IMG/VR virus record: IMGVR_UViG_3300031972_000834
Span: 1-48,155 of that record
From: a virus
DNA length: 48,155 nucleotides
Strand: one strand, 5' to 3'
Made by a program: the position numbers and the translations under genes. Shown here one piece after another: positions 1 through 9,249 of the stretch (position 1 is the stretch's first letter; each line of letters opens with the position of its first letter). Under the pieces are notes generated by a model. It was given only the letters and a program-made list of their open reading frames with translations. It searched no databases and was not told the DNA's origin.

Positions 1-1604
1 TAACTCAAGAGTTATGGGTAAAAATAACGGGAGTTGAGAAACTTAACGGTCAACCAATCTCTACACCTTTATCTATTCAAGGTGTTTCTGAGGGCGGCCG
101 TAACGATCAAGCGGCAAGACTGGCGGGTTATTTGATAGCCAAAGGCTTAAATACAGATTTTACAGAGTTCTTTGTGCAGTCTTGGAACGAACAAAATACT
201 CCACCTTTATCAGCAAGTGAAATATCCACAACAGTTAATTCAGTTCAAAAAACTCACGATAGAAAAAACCAACAAGCGCCTGCTTATATATCAACAACCA
301 AAACAGTAAAAGAGCCTGTCAATCTTTTTTCTCCGCCTGGTGTGTTAAAAGACATTTACGAATACTCAGAAGAAATAGCGCACATATCTCAGCCAGCGAT
401 TAGCATGCAAGCAGCTTTGTCTTTAGGCTCGGTAGCTTTGGGCAGAATGTATAGAACCAATATGAATAACTTTTCATCTTTATTTTTTATGTGTATTGCT
501 AAGTCTGGCCAAGGTAAAGAAAATGTTAAGACGGTCGTTGAAACTATTTTGGATCATGCTGAATATAGCGACCTTATGGCTGGAGACGGCTATACTTCAA
601 GTGGGGCTATCTACAGCTTATTAAGATATAAGCCAACCCATATAACCGTAATGGATGAGTTTGGTAAAAGATTAGAAAGTATATCTAAGTCATCTAACTC
701 TAACAAAGAAGATGCGTTACAAATACTTATGGAGACTTGGGGAAGATGTCATGGCGTTTTAAGACCAGATAACTATTCAATGATGACGCTAACCAATAAA
801 CAACAAAAAGAAGTATTAGATAGATCAACGATTAAACCTGCAATTACTTTGGTCGGTATGAGTGTGCCTAAAAACTTTTATGGCGCCTTATCAACAGGTC
901 GTATTGTTGACGGATTCCTTAATAGATTTATTGTCGTTGAATCACATGTACCAAGAACTGTTGGCAAGATGGTGGCTTTTGTTGAGCCTCCGCAATCGAC
1001 CTACGATTGGGTTTCGCATGTAAGACAAGTTGATAATGAAATGGAGCAAATATCCAGAGACAATGCTGAGCTAGATTTCAAACAAAGAGTATTGAAGTTT
1101 GATGATGATTCAAATGCTTTGCTGGATAGTCTGGCTTACAGGCTAGTAGACCAGCAAAACTCTTTGGAGAAAGAGGGTCTTGAAGTTTTGTTATCAAGAA
1201 CCAGAGAAAAAGCCATGCGTTTAGCTTTGATTGGAGCTTTGGCAGATGATAGAAAAACAAAAGTTATTAAAGGTGATATAACTCAATGGGCAATTGATTA
1301 TGTTTATTACTACGATCAAGTGCTGATTGAAAGCTGTAAAGATAAAGTTGCAGGTTCTGAAATGGAGGGGCGTATTAAACAAATACTTAGCTTTATTAGA
1401 TCGCAAGGAGAATGGGGTATAAGCAAGCGTGATATTGATCGACGTGAAATATTCAGATCAATGAAGTCGTACGAAGTAAAAGAAATTATTGAACGATTAA
1501 AAAACTCGGGGGAGATACAAGAAAAAGATTTAAGAGCAAAAGGAACTGGGCGACCAACCAAACGTATTGTTGCGATTGATCCAGAATTTTTCAATGAAGA
1601 TTGA
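1..1604 (+). CDS. Primase-helicase, 5' end cut by window edge
   Basis: The frame is open from base 3, so the start lies before the window. The first residues carry a primase C-terminal (PriCT-1-like) signature: EGGRNDQAARLAGYL followed by PPLSASEI. A P-loop-like segment, SGQGKEN (bases about 505-525), and a Walker B-like ITVMDEF (bases about 640-665) fit a DUF3987-type replicative helicase. The end looks like a winged helix (EWGISKRDI to the C-terminus). The likely role is priming and unwinding during phage replication. Odd point: the P-loop lysine is followed by Glu instead of Ser/Thr, so ATP binding may differ or the loop may lie elsewhere. The downstream gene starts inside the end of this one. 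Confidence 0.8.
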   Translation, partial: TQELWVKITGVEKLNGQPISTPLSIQGVSEGGRNDQAARLAGYLIAKGLNTDFTEFFVQSWNEQNTPPLSASEISTTVNSVQKTHDRKNQQAPAYISTTKTVKEPVNLFSPPGVLKDIYEYSEEIAHISQPAISMQAALSLGSVALGRMYRTNMNNFSSLFFMCIAKSGQGKENVKTVVETILDHAEYSDLMAGDGYTSSGAIYSLLRYKPTHITVMDEFGKRLESISKSSNSNKEDALQILMETWGRCHGVLRPDNYSMMTLTNKQQKEVLDRSTIKPAITLVGMSVPKNFYGALSTGRIVDGFLNRFIVVESHVPRTVGKMVAFVEPPQSTYDWVSHVRQVDNEMEQISRDNAELDFKQRVLKFDDDSNALLDSLAYRLVDQQNSLEKEGLEVLLSRTREKAMRLALIGALADDRKTKVIKGDITQWAIDYVYYYDQVLIESCKDKVAGSEMEGRIKQILSFIRSQGEWGISKRDIDRREIFRSMKSYEVKEIIERLKNSGEIQEKDLRAKGTGRPTKRIVAIDPEFFNED

Positions 1605-1815
1605 TAGGCTGGCTTTAAGAGAAAGTCTCAGCGATGTAGCTGTTGGCGTTGTAATAGCTTTGCCTTTATCTTTTTTTGTTCTTAACATGTGCAATTATTT
1701 TAATGCCAGCTTATTAACAACCTCTATTATTCAAACAACAGTATTTACACTTGTTGCAATTATTCGCAAGTATTGTGTTCGTATTGTATTTAAAAAAGGA
1801 GAAATCAATGGATAA
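1594..1815 (+). CDS. Small two-helix membrane protein
   Basis: A 73-residue protein. The ATG at 1594 lies 11 bases inside the primase-helicase end. Two hydrophobic segments (about residues 11-31 and 38-58) are followed by a basic tail (RKYCVRIVFKKG). The pattern of an N-terminal ESLxxVxxG, two helices and FTxxxxxRxYxxR resembles small phage membrane proteins often found near replication genes (DUF7220-like; from memory, unverified). Function is unknown; it could anchor replication proteins or act on the host membrane. It overlaps the next gene by 8 bases, so translation is probably coupled. Confidence 0.65.
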   Translation: MKIDRLALRESLSDVAVGVVIALPLSFFVLNMCNYFNASLLTTSIIQTTVFTLVAIIRKYCVRIVFKKGEING

Positions 1816-2299
1816 GCCAAAACCAAAAATGGAAAACATCAATGATCAGAAACGCGAGGAACGTGTTGCTGGTTTTATTGAGGGCCTTTGGAATGTTAGA
1901 TGTCATAAACTACCAGTCAGCTACGGCTTAGATTACTGGTGCGAATCAAAAGAAGTTTCTTTTTGGTTGGAGGTTAAATGCAGAACTTTCGGTATTACAA
2001 AGTATGACACCTTATTGCTTTCTGCCAGCAAGTTAAGGATGGGCTCGGCCTTATCTTTAGCAACCAATCAACCGTTTGTAATTGTCTATGCAATGACGGA
2101 CAGCGTTTACAGCCATACTTGGAAAAGGGATCACGTATACGATGTAAGGTTTGGTACAATTGCAGAACCTATTTATGAAGAAGATTCAGAACCTTACATT
2201 CACTTTAGTAAAGATGAGTTAGAGTGTTTATCCCCTCATCCGTTAGGTTTTGATAGAGAAGAAATGGGGCTAGTAAACAATTATAAAAAAGATAAATAA
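1808..2299 (+). CDS. PD-(D/E)XK-like nuclease candidate
   Basis: A 163-residue protein. I chose the ATG at 1808 because GGAG sits just upstream and a longer start would lie deep in the previous gene. D42 in GLDYWC, then E55 and K57 in WLEVK, fit the D...ExK catalytic pattern of the restriction-endonuclease fold, and the segment after it (YDTLLLSASKL) could be the following helix. The role is inferred as a DNA nuclease in replication, recombination or host DNA breakdown. A second nuclease of the same general type follows. Only motif spacing supports the call. Confidence 0.5.
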   Translation: MDKPKPKMENINDQKREERVAGFIEGLWNVRCHKLPVSYGLDYWCESKEVSFWLEVKCRTFGITKYDTLLLSASKLRMGSALSLATNQPFVIVYAMTDSVYSHTWKRDHVYDVRFGTIAEPIYEEDSEPYIHFSKDELECLSPHPLGFDREEMGLVNNYKKDK

Positions 2300-2311
2300 A
2301 GGAGAAGAACA

Positions 2312-2725
2312 ATGCCGATCAACTCAAGAACCAAAGGGGCGACGTTTGAAAGAGACGTTGCTAAAATATTAAACGAGTTTTTTGAATCTGAAGGTATTGA
2401 CTACGTTTGTAAACGTAACCTAGACCAATATCAATCTAAAGATCTTTGCGATATCAATATTCCTCATCACGCTGTAGAGTGCAAGTTTTATAAAGAAGGG
2501 GATTGGTATCAACAGGGTTGGTGGGATCAAGTCTGTAAAGCAACAGATGGCCGTATCCCTGTTTTAATTTTTAAATACAATCGTAAACCTATTCGGGTGT
2601 GCGTACCTTTATATGCAATTAATCCAGAGTGGGACGAAGATAACGACAAGGTAACAGTTATGCCAATCGAAGAATGGTTGGAAGTGCTAAGAAATAACTG
2701 GGATCTTTATTTAATTAAGGGTTAG
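2312..2725 (+). CDS. Holliday-junction-resolvase-like PD-(D/E)XK nuclease
   Basis: A 137-residue protein with a clear ribosome site (AAGGAGAAGAACA) before ATG. Motifs: GATFERDVAKIL (E13 in the first helix), D47 in CDINI, and E56-x-K58 in AVECKFYK. This is the E...D...ExK layout of archaeal-type Hjc resolvases and related phage nucleases. It probably resolves branched replication or packaging DNA. Its stop overlaps the stop of the convergent virion gene by two bases, with only a weak stem (TTAGC/GCTAA) around the junction. Confidence 0.65.
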   Translation: MPINSRTKGATFERDVAKILNEFFESEGIDYVCKRNLDQYQSKDLCDINIPHHAVECKFYKEGDWYQQGWWDQVCKATDGRIPVLIFKYNRKPIRVCVPLYAINPEWDEDNDKVTVMPIEEWLEVLRNNWDLYLIKG

Positions 2726-5700
2726 CTTAAATTTGCTAATCTTTGAGCAATATCCATATTAGCCATATTACCGCCTAAAAGATTTAAACTTGGCGTTGTT
2801 TGATTTTGAGCTGACAAGTTAGCAGGTTCAATTTCTGGTAGATCTAAAGCTATAGGAGACTTTGGATCAACTCCTTGATTTTCAAATTGTCTTCGCCCAT
2901 ATTCTGAAGTGTCTCTTAAAAAATCTGTCGGTAATTGAGTGCTTACAGCTCTTCTGATTGGCTGACCAACGCCAAGAGCTTCATACAAACTTGGCAATTG
3001 ATTTTTTAGAAAAACTTTGTCTGGTATTTCTCCAGCCAGCCATTTTACAAAACCTGGCAAACCTAAAAGTCGAGATAAATTGCTTAATATTGTAAATTGC
3101 GGCAGTGCTTGTAAAGGTCTGAATATAATATTAAAAAGCAGCCCTTGAGTAAAAAGACCTCCGCCTTGAGCCGCTCTTTCTCCGCCAACAAGAAACTTAG
3201 ATCTACTTGCAGCTTTCTTTAATAAGTCGTACTGAGCATCTCCAAAAGTTTCTTTTAATACTGCTTGACCATATCCATCTGGAGAAAGTATTGCTTTATA
3301 AAAGCCATCATCTTTAAATAATTTTTCAATTGCGTCGTCTCCTGGATTAACATACTGGTTAAGTATTTTTCTCATTGCCGCAGCTTGAAACTCTTTAAAC
3401 TCAACTGATTCTGGTCCTAGCAATTGTTTTACGGCTGCTATGTCTTCTGAGTTACCAGATTTAAACAAAGTGTTAACTATATTTTCCGAATCAATTGTTC
3501 CGTTTTGTATTTTTTTAAAAACATCTATTTTTGCTATTTCGTCTAACTCAGACTGAGCCGCTGTTTTAAAGTTTAAATCTTCTATTACGTTATCTACGTT
3601 AGAAGTTTTAGCAAGTAAATCATCGAGCTCGTCTACAGTACCAACATTTACAATTTGATCTGCTTCTCTTAAAGATTTTACTAATTCTCTTTTACCAGTA
3701 GGCCCGAACAAAGTATCAGCAGTTGTACCATATCCTTCGATTGTATTGGCTATTTTTTTATAATCAACAATATCAGAGCCTTTCTGGACTCTAGTTACAA
3801 TGTCTCTTAAAAATTCTTTTTGCAGCACACCTTTAACTTGTTCTTTGTTTTTAAATACTGGATCTTTTACGTCTATTTCTGCATCTGCCAATATTTTTCT
3901 TTGCGTATCGCTAAACTCTAAAGCGCTTCTTGTTGGAGCTTTTGATCTATCAACTCTACCAGAACCTTCAAATCTTTGTTTTCTAAATGCTGCTGTATCT
4001 ACATCTAAAGTATCAAGCAATCTTTTAACATTCTCGCCGTTGTTTTTCTTTAAAACTACTTGAGTTAATATTTTATCTATATTTAGCCCGCCTGCTGCCA
4101 CATCATTCAAAAGATCTTTATACAAACCTTGGTCAAACGCTTCCATGCCTTTTGAATAAAAATCATTTGCAATTCTAATAGACTGCATTTGAGCCTGTAA
4201 TTTTCTAGGATCTATTTTTTTGTTTTCGGTTATATCGTCAATAACTTTGTTGTAATAATCATTCTCTCTTTGAAGTGCATCTGCTTCTTTTTTTGCTATT
4301 TGTTTTAAAGATACAAAATCAAACCTGTTTTGAATTTGATTAAAATCGTTTTTAATATTTTCTATTTCTTCAACTTTTGCTCTTCTCGCAATTTCAGTTT
4401 CTTCAAGCAAACGTCTGTTTTGTTGGTTTGCAAAAGTAGTAAGCTCAAACTCTCTGCTAACTAAATCTGTATATTTATTTTGATCTTCTATTATTTTTAC
4501 CAGCTCTGTTTCTGCTTTTGTTAAAGAAGATCTTAATGCGCCTAACTCTTTTGATATTTCTTCTGGTTGATTTTGTAAAAGTTCTTTTAGAAGGTTTTGA
4601 TTAGTTTGGTTTGATCGTGATGGGCTAGCAACGTCTTGTATTAGTTCGTAAATATTTTTATTAGAAACTTCATTTAAGTTTTCTATTTTTAATATATTTT
4701 TTTCTATTCCTTGTATTGATTCTTCCCTGCTTTGTTTAAAAAATTGTTGCAACTGATTAAAAGCAATATCATCCCCATCTTCTAATCTTCTTAAACTTTC
4801 ATCTATAATGCTGATAAGCTTGCTTCTGTCAGTAGAACCAATAGAAGCAAACTCTTTGGAAGATTCTGTAATTCTATTAGCAGATGCTAGTCCGCTTCTT
4901 AGCTCTAGCAATTCTTTTAAACTTAAATTTGCGCTAGTTTTATCTAATAGTTTTTGCAAGTCTGCTAACTGAGCGCCAGCTTTGTCTACATTTAATTTTC
5001 CTGAAGCATCTAATGCATCTCCAGCAATAATTCTTATATATTCTTTTAAAGGGGTTGAGTCAATAAACTTTGCTTGTATGCCAAGTCCTGGACCGCCAAA
5101 AGCTTCAAAAGATAAAATATCATCTGATAGATTTCTTGGTATTTCAAAAAACTTACCAGTAGACTCATACAGTTTGCTTTGAGCGTCATACCAAGCGTTG
5201 TAACCTTGAGCTGTTAAAATTCTTATTTCTTCTCCAGCTTGAGTTGTAGCGGATTCTGCAAAAGCGTCAAAATCTCCTAACACATCATCCATCATTTTTC
5301 TGACGTTGCTGTTAGCCGTATTTAATTTTTTTTGGCTTTCTCTAAATTTTCTTGAAATTGATGCGCTGAGTTTTTTACCAGCAGCAACATCTGCGGCGCT
5401 GTCGCCAAAACCAGTTTTTATAAGATCGTCTATTTCTTTATCAAACCCAGCTGTTAAATCGTTGGTTGATCTAAAAACATTTTTAACATCCGTTGCCAAA
5501 ACATTTCTTACGCCTATTTTTCTGCCTTGATACTTAGATACAGTCTCTGCAATCCCTTGCAACAAACCAGTTAAAGGACTGTCCATCGCCGCTAGTGCTA
5601 CAGCACCTTTGTATCTTTTTCCTGTTTTAGAATCTACCACTCCAGTTTTAGAAATAGCAGATGCCATCTTTAAATCTTCAGCTCCTAACTTGCCTTTACT

Positions 5701-6420
5701 TAAAGCTTTTTGACCAAAGGTGTATTTAAGTAGTTTTCCACCTAAACCAAACAAAGCCTCTCCACCTGCGCCGATAGCTGCTTCAGTTGCTAATAGACTT
5801 GCTAGTTCGCCAGGCGTGTTGTCTTGTAATCCAGCTACGTATTCGATGCCTTCTTCAATACCTTTACCACCAGCAGCTCCAACGCCTGTACCAGCTGATA
5901 TAGCACCTATTTGTTTAACGCTTACATCTTTAAGGCCAGGAAATTTTGGTTTGAGTTTGCCTCTGGTAAATATAGATCCAGCAATAGATCCAAGAATCGG
6001 TCCAACAATTCCAGAAAAATCTGCAAAATCATTTGCAGAAAAACCAGATTCATCAATAACAACGTATTTGTTTGATCTTGGATTTATTCCTAATTTTCTC
6101 AAGCCTCTAGGCGTTAAGGCTAAATCTCCTTTGCTGTTTCTGGTAAAACCATCGCCGCCAACAGATTCAGTTAAAATTATTTCTTTTTCACCTTGAGTTT
6201 CTGCTGCTCCTAGCTTAGTTCTGAGCCAAGGAGCGTTTACACCAGATTCATAATCAAATTTTTTTAAATCAGAATCTGAAGCCATTGTTCTAGCTTTATC
6301 ATCAACAAATCCTCTTTCGCCAGAATTGTAATATTCTACAGCTCTATTTTTTGCATAGTTTTGGTCTTCGGTATCTACCTTAATATATCTACCATTAGGA
6401 AGTCTTACTTTTATAGCCAT
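2722..6420 (-). CDS. Large internal virion (ejection-type) protein
   Basis: A 1232-residue protein, the largest here and last in the late operon. Residues about 136-230 are Gly/Ala-rich and hydrophobic, with glycine-zipper-like stretches (GAISAGTGVGAAGG, IGAGGEALFGLGG) that could insert into a membrane. Residues about 560-790 are charged, Gln/Glu/Lys-rich and likely coiled coil. Size, terminal position and three adjoining proteins of similar style match the ejection-protein modules of podoviruses (T7 gp14-16, P22 gp7/16/20), although sequence identity to those is not evident. There is no transglycosylase motif that I can recognise. TAATG stop/start overlap with the gene upstream suggests coupled translation. 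Confidence 0.55.
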   Translation of the reverse strand: MAIKVRLPNGRYIKVDTEDQNYAKNRAVEYYNSGERGFVDDKARTMASDSDLKKFDYESGVNAPWLRTKLGAAETQGEKEIILTESVGGDGFTRNSKGDLALTPRGLRKLGINPRSNKYVVIDESGFSANDFADFSGIVGPILGSIAGSIFTRGKLKPKFPGLKDVSVKQIGAISAGTGVGAAGGKGIEEGIEYVAGLQDNTPGELASLLATEAAIGAGGEALFGLGGKLLKYTFGQKALSKGKLGAEDLKMASAISKTGVVDSKTGKRYKGAVALAAMDSPLTGLLQGIAETVSKYQGRKIGVRNVLATDVKNVFRSTNDLTAGFDKEIDDLIKTGFGDSAADVAAGKKLSASISRKFRESQKKLNTANSNVRKMMDDVLGDFDAFAESATTQAGEEIRILTAQGYNAWYDAQSKLYESTGKFFEIPRNLSDDILSFEAFGGPGLGIQAKFIDSTPLKEYIRIIAGDALDASGKLNVDKAGAQLADLQKLLDKTSANLSLKELLELRSGLASANRITESSKEFASIGSTDRSKLISIIDESLRRLEDGDDIAFNQLQQFFKQSREESIQGIEKNILKIENLNEVSNKNIYELIQDVASPSRSNQTNQNLLKELLQNQPEEISKELGALRSSLTKAETELVKIIEDQNKYTDLVSREFELTTFANQQNRRLLEETEIARRAKVEEIENIKNDFNQIQNRFDFVSLKQIAKKEADALQRENDYYNKVIDDITENKKIDPRKLQAQMQSIRIANDFYSKGMEAFDQGLYKDLLNDVAAGGLNIDKILTQVVLKKNNGENVKRLLDTLDVDTAAFRKQRFEGSGRVDRSKAPTRSALEFSDTQRKILADAEIDVKDPVFKNKEQVKGVLQKEFLRDIVTRVQKGSDIVDYKKIANTIEGYGTTADTLFGPTGKRELVKSLREADQIVNVGTVDELDDLLAKTSNVDNVIEDLNFKTAAQSELDEIAKIDVFKKIQNGTIDSENIVNTLFKSGNSEDIAAVKQLLGPESVEFKEFQAAAMRKILNQYVNPGDDAIEKLFKDDGFYKAILSPDGYGQAVLKETFGDAQYDLLKKAASRSKFLVGGERAAQGGGLFTQGLLFNIIFRPLQALPQFTILSNLSRLLGLPGFVKWLAGEIPDKVFLKNQLPSLYEALGVGQPIRRAVSTQLPTDFLRDTSEYGRRQFENQGVDPKSPIALDLPEIEPANLSAQNQTTPSLNLLGGNMANMDIAQRLANLS

Positions 6421-7775
6421 TATGTTATAACGTCTGATCTATCCGCAATACTTATCTCATCTTCATCAACGGGAGCCGAGCCAGTATTAAAATTTCTTTT
6501 TAACATTCTTAAATTTGGAAATACATCCATATATTCAGCTTCGTACACGTTTATTAAATTTCTTGCATCTGTAGAAGATTTGGCTAAAGTTGCCTCTGTA
6601 AGCCTTAATAGATCTATTATTTCGGCTTTACTTGATGTTGCTTTTTGAATGTTTCCTAATAAATCTTTAATTAAAGCTCTGTCTGCATCTGAAATAGTTT
6701 TTCCTTTTTCATCAAGTAAAGCTTGAACCATTCTTGCTTCAAGAAACTTACCAATATTTGCTGCTTTAGAAGCAGAATTTAAATCTAAGTCTGTTCCAGT
6801 AAAACCTTGGGCTCTTGTAACTAATCTATTCATCCAGCCTTGTAAACCAGTTGTATTATTTGTAGCTAAAAGTTGTCTTAAAGTTTTTATTTCATTAAGC
6901 ATTATATTGTTGCCTTCTACATCTCCAGCTGCTTTATTGTATTCTTTTATAATTGCATTTTTATCAGTTGTTTTTAAAGCGCCTTTTTCTTTTTCCTCTC
7001 TTAGTTTCTTTAAAAATTCTTCTTGTGACAATGCTTCTGCGTCATCTGCTTTCATTACAGCATCTGAAGAATTAGCTGCTCCAATTGCAATGGCGTCTGC
7101 AAGATTGTCTGTTCCTGCGGCTGCCTTAGACATCTCGTTAAGAAAAATGCCTATATTTCTATTTTTTCTTTCTTGTCTTTTTTGTATAAAAACTTCTCTG
7201 TTTTGTTTATCTTTTAGATCATATGCTTCTAAAATAGAGTTTATAGATTCAATTTCTTTTTTTGTTTTTTCTTCGTTATTTTTTTTAACAACCTTTGGAT
7301 CTTTGCTTGTTGTTGAAGATGGAGAAGATTTAGTTTGAACAGACTCTAAGGCTTCCTGTATGGATACAGGTATTTCTTCTTGAGCTAGTTCATCATTATC
7401 TAATAACAAGTCTGCTCCTACTAAACCAGTTGCCGCTCCTAATGGAGTTTTTGCAGCTTTGTAAAGTTTTCTACCAACATTTAAACTTTTAAGATAACTA
7501 GCAGCAGGCAGGCCAATTCCAGTTATGCCTAATGCTGCAATTCCGTAATCTATAGGATCTGTATAATCAAAAAGAAGACTTCCTTTTCCTCCTACTAAAC
7601 CAGGTTTTTCCGCTTGGTTTATTTTATCAATCTCTCTTTGCAGTTGCGCTCTTATTTGATCTGCATTTAAACCTGTTGTATTGATTCCTAATTTAGCAGC
7701 ATAATCAATAACTTCCTGTGGAATTTGTTGAGCCACATCTCCAGCTGCAAACATTCTTCGTTGTAATACATTCAC
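6420..7775 (-). CDS. Internal virion or ejection protein
   Basis: A 451-residue protein. A hydrophobic Gly/Ala stretch (IDYGIAALGITGIGLPAASYL, then GAATGLVGADLLL) lies around residues 75-125. A long charged, helix-prone region rich in Lys, Glu and Asn follows. This mix of a membrane-active segment plus coiled coil is typical of podovirus internal proteins that leave the capsid with the DNA. It sits between two similar genes: stop/start overlap downstream at 6420 and a 1-base gap upstream at 7776. Function is by analogy only. Confidence 0.5.
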   Translation of the reverse strand: MNVLQRRMFAAGDVAQQIPQEVIDYAAKLGINTTGLNADQIRAQLQREIDKINQAEKPGLVGGKGSLLFDYTDPIDYGIAALGITGIGLPAASYLKSLNVGRKLYKAAKTPLGAATGLVGADLLLDNDELAQEEIPVSIQEALESVQTKSSPSSTTSKDPKVVKKNNEEKTKKEIESINSILEAYDLKDKQNREVFIQKRQERKNRNIGIFLNEMSKAAAGTDNLADAIAIGAANSSDAVMKADDAEALSQEEFLKKLREEKEKGALKTTDKNAIIKEYNKAAGDVEGNNIMLNEIKTLRQLLATNNTTGLQGWMNRLVTRAQGFTGTDLDLNSASKAANIGKFLEARMVQALLDEKGKTISDADRALIKDLLGNIQKATSSKAEIIDLLRLTEATLAKSSTDARNLINVYEAEYMDVFPNLRMLKRNFNTGSAPVDEDEISIADRSDVIT

Positions 7776-7776
7776 T

Positions 7777-9249
7777 TTAAGGTCCTACTCCAAACTGGTT
7801 ATAGTAATTAGAATCTGTTCCTGGAGGCGCATATCCTTGGCCTACACCTGGAACAAAACCAGCTCCGCTGGCTTGAGGTCCTGCTGGTGGTTGTGGAGTT
7901 TGATATGTCGCAGGAGCGGGAGGTACTGTGCCTCCTGTTGGAATCAAGCTTCGGTAATAATCCGCTTTTGCCTGATCTGCTGGATTTGGTTGATATTGCT
8001 GCTGTTGCGGTCTAAAAGTATTGTAAACCCCTAAACCAGCTGCAAGTGCTGCATTTCTTGGATCAACAGGTAAGCCATATGTTTTATCAACTTGGGTTTG
8101 TCCTGATTGATATGCAGGAGCAAAGCCTTGTATGTAAGATGCAGCTTGAGTTGGAGCCATTCTTGTAGCCTGTTGCTGAGCATATTGTCTGTCTAGTCTT
8201 TGCTGCTCAATTCCTCTATTAACACCTCCAAGGCCTTCTAACATACCAATATCTGCGCCTCTTAGTCGTTGTTGCGTTGCGCCTAGATCTCCTAATTGAG
8301 AACCATATCCTGCTAAGTTAGCTCCTATTCCAGCAATCCCAGTACCTACGCCAGAGATATCTCCAGCCAGCTGTCTTGCCGCAGCAGATCTGCCTTGACC
8401 CAAACCAAGCAAGTCTTGAGCATATTGTCTTTGAGCTTCAGATCCTTGCGCTCCAAAACCAGCCTCTAGCTGAGATCCCCTTTGAGCTGCTGATCTTTGA
8501 TTTTGTAATTCTTGTAACGCCCTTTCTTGAGCAGTATTAAATCCGCCAGATCTAATTTTGCTTAATACGTCGCCTAGACCTCTACCTAAAGATTCTTGTC
8601 TTTCTTGCGCTGTTAACCTAGCTCTTGAACCAAACGCTGATTCCCCACCTCGAGAAATATCGGATGCCCTTTGTTGGATGTCCTGCATTTCTCCAGCTTT
8701 TAAAACGTCTTGAATTGTTTGGTTAACCACTTGTTGTTCAAATGGATTGTAGAACTGGCCTGCCATTCTTGGATCGTAACCACGTAAAGATTGACCAAGA
8801 AGCTGTCTGGCTGATGGGCCGCCAAAACCTAAACTACCAAAAAGACCGCCAAGCCCTGAACCTAATTGTTGTTCGGCTTGTCCAAAGTAAGGTTGTTGCA
8901 TGCCGTAAGCAGATCTATAGCCACCTAAAGACTCATCTAATAAACCTCTTTGCGTACCTAAGTCAGATATGCCTTGTTGGATTAAACTTTGCTGCCTATC
9001 TAAAAAGGGTTGATAAGAGCCAATACCTTGTTGGGCTAACTGTCTTGCTTGTTGCTCTTGCGCTGATAATCCTGCTGTTTCTTGTAAGATGGCAGGTTGA
9101 TCTAGATAAGCTTGTTGAGCGGCTCTTGTCGCTTGATTAATTAAACCTGGCGTATCAGTAGAGCCAAAATATAATTCTCTTACCGCAGGATCAGAAATAA
9201 CTTCTCTTCTGTCTAAAGCCTGTAAAACAGGATTCATTGGTTCAGCCAT
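7777..9249 (-). CDS. Gln/Gly-rich internal virion protein
   Basis: A 490-residue protein, strongly enriched in Gln, Gly, Ala and Arg and almost free of Cys and Trp. Recurrent short phrases (QQARQLAQQGIG, LGQGRSAAARQLAG, LGGLFGSLGFGG) suggest a flexible or helical virion component. The C-terminal 80 residues are Pro/Gln-rich and probably disordered. Composition and position resemble the P22 gp7/gp20-type ejection proteins. Start and stop codons overlap with the upstream gene at 9249. Base composition is more GC than its neighbours because of the Gly/Ala/Gln bias. Confidence 0.5.
   Translation of the reverse strand: MAEPMNPVLQALDRREVISDPAVRELYFGSTDTPGLINQATRAAQQAYLDQPAILQETAGLSAQEQQARQLAQQGIGSYQPFLDRQQSLIQQGISDLGTQRGLLDESLGGYRSAYGMQQPYFGQAEQQLGSGLGGLFGSLGFGGPSARQLLGQSLRGYDPRMAGQFYNPFEQQVVNQTIQDVLKAGEMQDIQQRASDISRGGESAFGSRARLTAQERQESLGRGLGDVLSKIRSGGFNTAQERALQELQNQRSAAQRGSQLEAGFGAQGSEAQRQYAQDLLGLGQGRSAAARQLAGDISGVGTGIAGIGANLAGYGSQLGDLGATQQRLRGADIGMLEGLGGVNRGIEQQRLDRQYAQQQATRMAPTQAASYIQGFAPAYQSGQTQVDKTYGLPVDPRNAALAAGLGVYNTFRPQQQQYQPNPADQAKADYYRSLIPTGGTVPPAPATYQTPQPPAGPQASGAGFVPGVGQGYAPPGTDSNYYNQFGVGP

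Noticed and set aside
5720-6196. A 158-codon plus-strand frame inside the large ejection-type gene
   Set aside because: Pro/Ser/Ala-rich shadow of the real minus-strand gene, with no start context.
6907-7338. A 143-codon plus-strand frame rich in Ser, Phe and Leu
   Set aside because: Antisense to the well-supported 451-residue gene; composition is that of a shadow.
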